Below are positions 18,457-24,483 of a stretch of DNA of 64,000 bases, piece after piece. The translations under genes were made by a program, and so were the position numbers. Below the pieces are notes generated by a model that was not told the origin of the DNA, made no database searches, and saw only the letters and a list, made by a program, of their open reading frames with translations. The DNA lies in contig NZ_JACIJO010000004.1 of NCBI RefSeq assembly GCF_014206875.1, positions 124,001 to 188,000 on the forward strand, in the 5' to 3' direction. Each line of letters begins with the position of its first letter. Positions within the stretch are counted from its first letter, which is position 1. This DNA comes from Algoriphagus iocasae (GTDB lineage Bacteria; Bacteroidota; Bacteroidia; Cytophagales; Cyclobacteriaceae).

Positions 18457-19417
18457 CGTATTTCATTTGATCTTTTTCTGCTTGATCTTTTTCGTAAGCC
18501 TCAATGATAGACTTCACCAATTTGTGTCTGATAACGTCTTTTCCACTCAGGTTCACAACTCCAATGCCTTTTACATTTTTCAAAATCTTTAAGGCTTCTG
18601 AAAGCCCTGATTTTTGTCTTACAGGCAAATCCACTTGAGTTTGATCACCAGTAATAATGACCTTCGAATTAGGCCCCATTCTGGTTAAGAACATTTTTAT
18701 TTGCTCATTTGTTGTGTTTTGCGCCTCATCGAGCAAAACAAAAGCATCGTGAAGTGTTCTACCTCTCATATACGCCAAAGGCGCTATTTCTATCACTCTG
18801 GTTTCTTGATAAAATTTCAGTTTCTCTGGAGGTACCATGTCAGCAAGCGCATCATAGATTGGCCTCAAATAAGGGTCTAATTTTTCCTGCAAATCCCCTG
18901 GAAGAAAACCTAGATTTTCACCGGCTTCCACAGCAGGTCTGGTAATAATGATTCTCTTGACTTCTCGATTTTTCAGCGCCCGCACAGCTAAAGCAACAGC
19001 GATGTAAGTTTTACCGGTTCCGGCTGGCCCCAGTGCAAAAACCAGATCGTTATTCATCGCCGATTCCACTAATTTTCTTTGGTTTGGGGACTTAGGTTTG
19101 ATGACCAATCCCTTATTACCAAAAACAATCACCTGATCTCGACTTGCTTCTTCAAACGGAATCCCCTCTACGTCAAGATAATCCTTCACATTTTCAGGAG
19201 TAAGATGCCCAAAACGCTCCAGGTGCTCCAGCAAAAGATTGATCACATCATTGATGCGCAAAATCTCCGGAGCTCCTCCTTTGATTCGGATCTCATTTCC
19301 TCTGGATACAATTTTACTTTGAGGGAAAGCAAGTGCGATTTGCTTGATATTTTCATTGGCAGTACCTAAAAACTCAGCCAATGGCACATTTTCTAAAGTG
19401 ATTACTTTTTCTACCAA
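18428..19417 (-). CDS. PhoH family ATPase (PhoL type)
   Basis: Cytoplasmic P-loop ATPase, 329 aa, of the PhoH/PhoL family, which in some bacteria works with YbeZ/YbeY in RNA metabolism. After an N-terminal KH-like segment (about residues 15-100), the ATPase domain shows Walker A LGPAGTGKTYIA (about residues 130-141), ITRPAVEAGENLGFLPGDL, Walker B FVLLDEAQNTT and the sensor VIITGDQTQVDLP. The start is TTG: the frame upstream hits a stop ten codons earlier with no ATG, so TTG at 19417 is the best choice. Divergent from the duf62 gene. Confidence 0.92.
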   Translation of the reverse strand: MVEKVITLENVPLAEFLGTANENIKQIALAFPQSKIVSRGNEIRIKGGAPEILRINDVINLLLEHLERFGHLTPENVKDYLDVEGIPFEEASRDQVIVFGNKGLVIKPKSPNQRKLVESAMNNDLVFALGPAGTGKTYIAVALAVRALKNREVKRIIITRPAVEAGENLGFLPGDLQEKLDPYLRPIYDALADMVPPEKLKFYQETRVIEIAPLAYMRGRTLHDAFVLLDEAQNTTNEQIKMFLTRMGPNSKVIITGDQTQVDLPVRQKSGLSEALKILKNVKGIGVVNLSGKDVIRHKLVKSIIEAYEKDQAEKDQMKYDASSRKNIN

Positions 19418-19463
19418 TCTGTTTTCTTTGATTAGATTATCCTTTCACGAACGAATAAATTTC

Positions 19464-19471
19464 TATTTTTG
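19464..19471 (+). promoter_or_regulatory. Putative -7 element (TATTTTTG) of the duf62 gene
   Basis: TATTTTTG fits TAnnTTTG, 48 bases before the ATG at 19520. The -33 position offers only TTTC at 17 bases spacing, so the call is tentative. Confidence 0.4.
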
Positions 19472-19519
19472 TCCGCAGCTACACTAACAAAAGTACACAA
19501 TTTTAATTGACATGCTCCT

Positions 19520-20290
19520 ATGGCTTTGGTGACTTTCCTTTCAGATTTTGGGGATAAAGATTATTACGTACCTGCGGTAAAAGCCAAAATGCTTGCAGTA
19601 AATCCACAGTTGAATATCATAGATATTTCCCATTCTATAGATACGTTTGACATAGCACATGCGGCTTTCGTTTTGAGGTCGACGTTTCGGGATTTCCCAA
19701 AAGGGACTGTCCATTTGGTGGCAATGAATACCACAGGTGCCTTGACGCAGGGATACATTGGGATCAAACTGGAAGAACATATTTTCGTCGGTCCAAACAA
19801 TGGAGTTTTAAGTCTTTTGGCGGATCATGACCCAGGTATTATGGTTCAGTTCGCAGATATTCACGTTCAGGATTCTACTTTTCCCGCAAAAGATATCTTA
19901 GCGCCTATTGCTGCAAAAGTAGCAAGCGGTGCGGCCATCCATGATTTTGGTGGACCTTTGAGTGGTTTCAGAAAACTGATGGCTCGTCAGGCCAAAGCCA
20001 CAAGAGAACAAATCTTAGGTCATGTTATTCGTGTTGATAGGTACGGAAACCTGATTACCAACATCCAAAAAGAGGTTTTTGAAAAACTGAATCCGGGTAA
20101 GTTCAGCATCGAATTTGGCAGAGAAGAACTATTTAGCCTAAACAAAGGATATGATCAGGTTGAGCCAGGCGATTGCTTTGCTTTTTTCAATAGCTTGAAC
20201 TTGCTGGAAATCGGCATCAATCATGGTCATGGTGCGGATTTATTAGGCTTGAAATACGATAGCGTAGTTTTTGTGAATTTCAATCTCTGA
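19520..20290 (+). CDS. SAM hydroxide adenosyltransferase-like (duf62) protein with altered active site
   Basis: Protein of 256 aa in the duf62 / SAM-dependent halogenase fold family: FLSDFGDKDYYV, NIIDISHSI, FVGPNNGVLSL and the C-terminal RVDRYGNLITNI are all present. Characterised duf62 enzymes hydrolyse S-adenosylmethionine to adenosine and methionine using an Asp-Arg-His triad located in VDPGVG..R and FHGRD. Here those segments read VAMNTTGALTQG and FPAKD, so none of the three appears to be conserved. Either the Bacteroidota branch uses other residues or the role differs. Followed after 3 bases by the ABM-domain gene. Confidence 0.85.
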   Translation: MALVTFLSDFGDKDYYVPAVKAKMLAVNPQLNIIDISHSIDTFDIAHAAFVLRSTFRDFPKGTVHLVAMNTTGALTQGYIGIKLEEHIFVGPNNGVLSLLADHDPGIMVQFADIHVQDSTFPAKDILAPIAAKVASGAAIHDFGGPLSGFRKLMARQAKATREQILGHVIRVDRYGNLITNIQKEVFEKLNPGKFSIEFGREELFSLNKGYDQVEPGDCFAFFNSLNLLEIGINHGHGADLLGLKYDSVVFVNFNL

Positions 20291-20293
20291 GCG

Positions 20294-20593
20294 ATGTTGA
20301 TTCGGATTGTAAGGATGACTTTCCACGCTGAAAATGTCCCTGCATTTTTAGAAAATTTCGAACTTCATAAAAAATCAATCCGGAATTTCCCCGGTTGTGA
20401 GCATTTAGAGCTGTGGCAAGACGAAAATCAAAAAAATATTTTCACTACTTACAGTCATTGGAAAAGTGAAGAACATCTGAATCAATATCGTGATTCTGAG
20501 TTATTTAAATCTGTCTGGAAGTTTACCAAAGCGCTGTTTTCCGAAAAACCTCTTGCTTTCAGTTCAAAAAAAATTGAAGAAGTGAGAAAATGA
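20294..20593 (+). CDS. Antibiotic biosynthesis monooxygenase (ABM) domain protein
   Basis: Small ferredoxin-like-fold protein of 99 aa: MLIRIVRMTFHAENVPAF at the start, CEHLELWQDE in the middle and YSHWKSEEHLNQYRDSELF, the usual W...L..Y..S pattern of ABM/quinol monooxygenase dimers. No cofactor site is needed in this family, and the substrate is unknown. It starts 3 bases after the duf62 gene, so they form an operon; the same pairing in related genomes would support a shared function. Confidence 0.82.
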   Translation: MLIRIVRMTFHAENVPAFLENFELHKKSIRNFPGCEHLELWQDENQKNIFTTYSHWKSEEHLNQYRDSELFKSVWKFTKALFSEKPLAFSSKKIEEVRK

Positions 20594-20594
20594 G

Positions 20595-20626
20595 TTTGTA
20601 GAAAAAAAATTCTTTACTCATATTTG
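20595..20626 (+). promoter_or_regulatory. Putative promoter of tRNA-Leu
   Basis: TTTG at 20595-20598 (-33), 20-base spacer, then CATATTTG at 20619-20626, one base from TAnnTTTG. Transcription would begin near 20631, exactly where the first leader hairpin starts. Confidence 0.5.
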
Positions 20627-20630
20627 CATC

Positions 20631-20672
20631 CCGTTACGAAAGCAACGGACCGAGATTCTGAGAAATCAGGAT
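20631..20672 (+). other. Two GAAA-tetraloop hairpins in the tRNA-Leu leader
   Basis: Hairpin 1: CCGTT/AACGG (20631-20635 with 20644-20648) with an inner C-GAAA-G cap. Hairpin 2: ATTCTGA/TCAGGAT (20655-20661 with 20666-20672, one G-U) closed by GAAA. Both lie between the predicted start of transcription and the tRNA, so the primary transcript would carry them before processing. Confidence 0.5.
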
Positions 20673-20681
20673 TTACCAAAA

Positions 20682-20763
20682 GCCCAGGTGGCGGAATTGG
20701 TAGACGCGTTGGTCTCAAACACCAATGCCTTCGGGCGTGCCGGTTCGACTCCGGCCCTGGGTA
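20682..20763 (+). tRNA. tRNA-Leu (anticodon CAA)
   Basis: Class II tRNA of 82 bases. Acceptor GCCCAGG pairs with CCTGGGT (first pair G-U), discriminator A, and CCA is not encoded. The anticodon stem TTGGT/ACCAA encloses CTCAAAC, giving anticodon CAA, which reads UUG. The long variable arm (TGCCTTCGGGCGT region) and the T arm CCGG-TTCGACT-CCGG are clear. It is a lone tRNA followed at once by a GAAA-loop terminator. Confidence 0.96.
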
Positions 20764-20764
20764 C

Positions 20765-20792
20765 AAAAGCCTGCTGAAAAGCAGGCTTTTTT
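20765..20792 (+). terminator. Terminator after tRNA-Leu
   Basis: Stem AAAAGCCTGCT/AGCAGGCTTTT (20765-20775 with 20780-20790), loop GAAA, T run. Confidence 0.92.
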
Positions 20793-20850
20793 CGTTTATT
20801 CCAATTTCCATTCCATCAACTACCAGAGCTACTTTTTGAATGATATATTT

Positions 20851-20920
20851 TCAGATTACATGAATTTAAGTAAAAAACCATGTAATCTGAAAGTTTCATT
20901 TTCATATTGCATGGTTTTTT
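20851..20920. repeat. Two overlapping, mutually exclusive inverted repeats
   Basis: IR1: TCAGATTACATG (20851-20862) and CATGTAATCTGA (20879-20890), a perfect 12-bp repeat with 16-base spacer. IR2: AAAAAACCATG (20872-20882) and CATGGTTTTTT (20910-20920), a perfect 11-bp repeat. They share CATG at 20879-20882, so an RNA could form one or the other, not both. No gene is seen here. IR2 ends in a T run like a terminator. Confidence 0.6.
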
Positions 20921-20953
20921 GAACCTATTTTTTAACTCCAACTCTTATCATAA

Positions 20954-20979
20954 GAAAAGGCCCACATTTCTGTGAGCCT
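20954..20979 (-). terminator. Terminator after the ABC transporter permease gene
   Basis: Stem AGGC.CACA/TGTG.GCCT with one mismatch (20958-20966 with 20971-20979), loop TTTC. A-rich plus-strand flank gives the U-tract for the minus strand. Confidence 0.7.
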
Positions 20980-21019
20980 CTCCTATTATTCAGACTTCTA
21001 AATTCAGCCTTCTGCTTTT

Positions 21020-23542
21020 CTAATTTCCTCTCAATATCTCCATCGGAGGTTGATTGATGATTTTCCTTCCATTCAGCCAACCTAATACGATGGTCAAGGC
21101 AGTAATTGCCAAGTAGAGGTACAACGCCTCTAACCAGGCCCCTCTAAACGGAATATTGAATAGAAACTCACTCAATAAAAAGGTCGCCAAAAAGGATAAA
21201 ATAATCCCAGACAAGGAAGCCAAACTTCCCAAGAAGAAATATTCAAGTGTATTGATTTTGCTGACAATAGCCGAGTTTGCACCCAAAGTCCTTAACAAAA
21301 TACTTTCTCTCATTCTCTGATATTTCGAAATAATCAATGAACTGATCAATACTAGAACTCCTGTGGCAATACTAAAAAAGGCCATAAACTGGATTACAAA
21401 GCTGATTTTACCAAGGATTTCTTCCAAAGTTGCAACGATGGTCCCCAGATTAATAATGGAAATATTTGGGAAAGCCCTTACGATATCTGCCTGTACATCC
21501 GCTGCTTCTCGGTCATTTTTTGTTTTGGTGATTATCACATGAAACTTTGGAGCCTGCTCCAAAACTCCAGAAGGAAACAATACCAGGAAATTGGTAGAAA
21601 CCTGATTGAATTTTACATCTCGAAAACTTCCGATATATGTCTTGATCGGTCTTCCCTGCACATTGAATTCAATTTCATCTCCGATTTTCAGACCATTCCC
21701 CTCTGCAAATCCTTTTTCGAAACTCACAAAGACAGAATCTCCTCTTGCGCCTACAGGAATCAATTCGCCGTCAGTCAATGTTTCAGATGAGATCAATGTA
21801 TCGCGATAGGTCACCCGGAATTCTCTGTTATAAATCCATCTGGAATAATCCTCTTCATCGGGCAGCTCCTCATTCGCCTGCTTATCTATGCCATTGATAG
21901 CATTCAGTTGCATTGTTACAATTGCTACTTCTTGCATAATCGGCAAATTTCTTGACTCAACTTTCTCCTTGACATCCTGAAGCTGAGCAGTTTGAATATC
22001 AAACATCAACATGTTTGGCTGATCTTCTTTATCTGCAAACCTCGCCTCCTCGAGTAATTGATTTTGAAGGAAAAATAGCGTAGAGATCATTGCTGTTCCC
22101 AAGCCAATCGTCGCTATCAAAGAAACAGTTTGGTTGTTGGGACGATAAAGATTTGCTAATGATTGACGAAGTGGATAAGAAAATGTGATTGGTAGGAACC
22201 TGCGAACCGCCCAAATAATCACCTGTGCAATTCCCCATAATATCCCGAAGGCGAATACTACGAATGCAGTAAATCCAAACGCAAAAACCGCCTGACCCAA
22301 AAGATAAAAGCTAAATCCCCAAATGAAAGTCAGAATCCCTAAAATAACCAACCATCGAAGCGGATCTTTCAATAAAGTAGTATCTGCTGTTTCTGGTCTA
22401 AGAGTTGCCATTGGCGACACATTTCTCACTTTAAGAAGTGGCAACAAGGCAAAAAGCACAGAAACGAATAAGCCAGTGATAACACCGAAACCAACAGAGA
22501 GCCAAGAAATCCCAAAGCTTACCTCCACCGGAAGGAAATCTGAGAAAACTGCCGGCAAAACGTATTGTAAAAGCGTTCCAAAGAATGCTCCAAGAATCGC
22601 TCCTACCAAACCCATGATTTTGATTTCGGTCAGGTAAATCAAAAGCACATCTCTAGATGATACACCTAGACATCTCAATACTGCCACAGAAGCAAGTTTC
22701 TCCTTTACAAAAACATTGACAGCACTTGCCACTCCTACACATCCTAAAAGCAAGGCAATGAAAGCTACCAAACTCAAGAAATTGGACATGTTTTCAAAAG
22801 ACCTGCCTGTGGATCGTTTTTGGTCCTCCACCGTATCCGCATCTACCCGGTCAATCTCCCATTGATCTTCAAATGGCTTAATCAGTTCATCAACGTCAGT
22901 ATTTGGAGCAAACTGATAATACCTGCTATAATTCACCCGGCTACCGTATTGAACAAGCCCGGTTTCTTCCAGGTATTCCATAGGTATGTAAACTGCCGGT
23001 GCAACAGTCGCTGTAATTCCTGTTTGCCCGGGAACGGCCTGAAGCTCCCCAGTAACAGTAAACTCAACCATTCCAACTTTGATCTTATCGCCAACTTCAG
23101 CTCCAAATTGTGCCAAAAGCGCTTTTTCTACCAAAGCTTTCTTTCCTCCGCTGCGAAATTCTGCTTCACCAGATGCAGGAATAGTTTCCAAAATACCATA
23201 AAATGGAAACGCACCTTCCAATGCGCGAACTTGAGTCAAGCGACTTGCACCAGTTTTCGGATACGCCACCATCGAAGCAAAATTCACTTCTGATGCTGTT
23301 TCAATTGCGATGGAATCAACAGGTTGGTCTCCGAGTGGCTGGTTATTTTCCAAAACCAGATCCGCTCCCAAAAGCTCCATTGCCTGATTATCAATATCAT
23401 TAGTCAGGTTTTCCCCGAAGCTACTAATCGCTACTAATGCAGCAATCCCCACCACTATGGAACTTACAAAGAGTAAAAGTCGAGAGATGTTTTTCCTGAA
23501 GTCCCGGAAAGCCATCTTCATGATCCATCCGAAATCAGGCAT
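21020..23542 (-). CDS. ABC transporter permease, FtsX/MacB-like (YbbP type)
   Basis: Inner-membrane permease of 840 aa with the double-FtsX layout of YbbP-like exporters. An N-terminal helix (about 18-40) is followed by a large periplasmic domain (about 45-245), three helices of the first FtsX unit (about 250-375), two further helices (about 395-450), a second periplasmic domain and a final FtsX unit near 690-840. Substrate unknown; relatives move lipids, lipoproteins or hydrophobic compounds toward the periplasm. Overlaps the upstream ATPase gene by 8 bases, confirming the pair. A terminator follows. Confidence 0.9.
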   Translation of the reverse strand: MPDFGWIMKMAFRDFRKNISRLLLFVSSIVVGIAALVAISSFGENLTNDIDNQAMELLGADLVLENNQPLGDQPVDSIAIETASEVNFASMVAYPKTGASRLTQVRALEGAFPFYGILETIPASGEAEFRSGGKKALVEKALLAQFGAEVGDKIKVGMVEFTVTGELQAVPGQTGITATVAPAVYIPMEYLEETGLVQYGSRVNYSRYYQFAPNTDVDELIKPFEDQWEIDRVDADTVEDQKRSTGRSFENMSNFLSLVAFIALLLGCVGVASAVNVFVKEKLASVAVLRCLGVSSRDVLLIYLTEIKIMGLVGAILGAFFGTLLQYVLPAVFSDFLPVEVSFGISWLSVGFGVITGLFVSVLFALLPLLKVRNVSPMATLRPETADTTLLKDPLRWLVILGILTFIWGFSFYLLGQAVFAFGFTAFVVFAFGILWGIAQVIIWAVRRFLPITFSYPLRQSLANLYRPNNQTVSLIATIGLGTAMISTLFFLQNQLLEEARFADKEDQPNMLMFDIQTAQLQDVKEKVESRNLPIMQEVAIVTMQLNAINGIDKQANEELPDEEDYSRWIYNREFRVTYRDTLISSETLTDGELIPVGARGDSVFVSFEKGFAEGNGLKIGDEIEFNVQGRPIKTYIGSFRDVKFNQVSTNFLVLFPSGVLEQAPKFHVIITKTKNDREAADVQADIVRAFPNISIINLGTIVATLEEILGKISFVIQFMAFFSIATGVLVLISSLIISKYQRMRESILLRTLGANSAIVSKINTLEYFFLGSLASLSGIILSFLATFLLSEFLFNIPFRGAWLEALYLYLAITALTIVLGWLNGRKIINQPPMEILRGN

Positions 23543-24212
23543 TTTCTCCCTCCTGTATTTTGCCTCCCTTGATATGAATGATTCGCTGTGTTTTGGCTGC
23601 CAGATCTAAATCATGCGTCACCAAAACAAGAGTGGTCCCTTGCTCCTTATTCAGGTCAAAAATCAATTTCTCTATCATTTCACCTGTTTCAGTATCCAAA
23701 TTCCCTGTTGGCTCATCTGCGAAAAGAATTTTTGGTTCATTGGCAAAAGCCCTGGCAATGGAAACTCTCTGTTGCTCACCTCCTGAAAGTTGAGTTGGAT
23801 AATGTGTTCCACGATCACCAAGCCCCACTTTGTTAAGTAGCTCCTGAGCTTTGGAGCGGGCATCTTTTCTTTTCTTTAACTCTAGCGGCACCATCACATT
23901 TTCCAAAGCAGTCAAAGTTGGAAGCAATTGGAAATTCTGAAAAATAAAGCCGACATGTTGGTTGCGAACAGCTGCTCTTTGATCCTCATTCATCGTTTGA
24001 AGATTTTCGCCATTCAAACTCACATTACCGGTACTTGCCGAGTCTAATCCTGCACAAAGACCAAGCAAAGTCGTCTTGCCGCTTCCTGAAGGGCCCACGA
24101 TGGAGATGATTTCCCCGGCTTTGATATCAAAATTAACTTCATCCAGTACAGTCAGCTTTCTGCTGCCGCTTTGGTAAACCTTACTCAGGTTTGAGACTGA
24201 TAAAATATTCAT
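23535..24212 (-). CDS. ABC transporter ATP-binding protein (LolD/YbbA type)
   Basis: ATPase partner of the FtsX-type permease. Walker A GPSGSGKTTLLG, Q-loop in FIFQNFQLLP, signature LSGGEQQRVSIARA, Walker B ILFADEPTGNLD and the H-loop VTHDLDLA are all intact. The ATG at 24212 (reading MNILSV) is chosen; a TTG four codons further up (24224) is the only longer option. At 225 aa it is the usual size for MacB/LolD ATPases. The upstream region is shared with the divergent siderophore receptor gene. Confidence 0.93.
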   Translation of the reverse strand: MNILSVSNLSKVYQSGSRKLTVLDEVNFDIKAGEIISIVGPSGSGKTTLLGLCAGLDSASTGNVSLNGENLQTMNEDQRAAVRNQHVGFIFQNFQLLPTLTALENVMVPLELKKRKDARSKAQELLNKVGLGDRGTHYPTQLSGGEQQRVSIARAFANEPKILFADEPTGNLDTETGEMIEKLIFDLNKEQGTTLVLVTHDLDLAAKTQRIIHIKGGKIQEGENA

Positions 24213-24232
24213 AGGTGAAAACAAGAGAGTGA

Positions 24233-24314
24233 AGGGTTAAGCTAAAACATAACGGATAACCCTCTGAATAGTTGGTGGAAGATAGCAATCAAGCCCTAAT
24301 TCAACAAATTAGGC
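24233..24314. promoter_or_regulatory. Two inverted repeats upstream of the ABC exporter
   Basis: AGGGTTA/TAACCCT (24233-24239 with 24257-24263) and CCTAATT/AATTAGG (24296-24302 with 24308-24314). Neither is followed by a U-tract on either strand, so they look more like operator or structured-leader elements than terminators. No regulator is encoded nearby. Confidence 0.35.
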
Positions 24315-24407
24315 AACGAAATAGCCAGAGTCTTTAAAAAATGTAAATGAACACCCCGGTTTATTGCCAACAAATTGATTTACAATAGGATTATAATTTT
24401 TATTTAA

Positions 24408-24481
24408 AATTAATCTAAATAAGCTTTGCGAATAAAAAATCCACTCCTACTTTTGTCTTATCAATAATTAATCTAAATAAG
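24408..24481 (+). repeat. 16-bp direct repeats bracketing the siderophore receptor promoter
   Basis: AATTAATCTAAATAAG occurs exactly twice, at 24408-24423 and 24466-24481. The first ends next to the -33 element; the second lies between the expected transcription start and the ATG at 24484. The first copy sits in a 9-1-9 imperfect palindrome (24402-24420, 7 of 9 pairs), the geometry of a Fur box; the second copy matches less well (5 of 9). Iron-dependent repression is an inference from this and from the gene controlled. Confidence 0.6.
24425..24455 (+). promoter_or_regulatory. Promoter of the siderophore receptor operon
   Basis: TTTG at 24425-24428 (-33), exactly 19 bases of spacer, then TACTTTTG at 24448-24455 (-7), a full match to the Bacteroidota consensus TTG-N19-TAnnTTTG. 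Transcription should begin near 24460. Confidence 0.8.
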
Positions 24482-24483
24482 AA

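Noticed and set aside
20614-20839. Open frames on both strands across the tRNA-Leu
   Set aside because: The region is a clear tRNA gene with leader and terminator; overlapping frames are chance.
22820-23293. 157-aa open frame antisense to the FtsX-type permease
   Set aside because: A mirror of the permease's periplasmic domain with no start context or motif.
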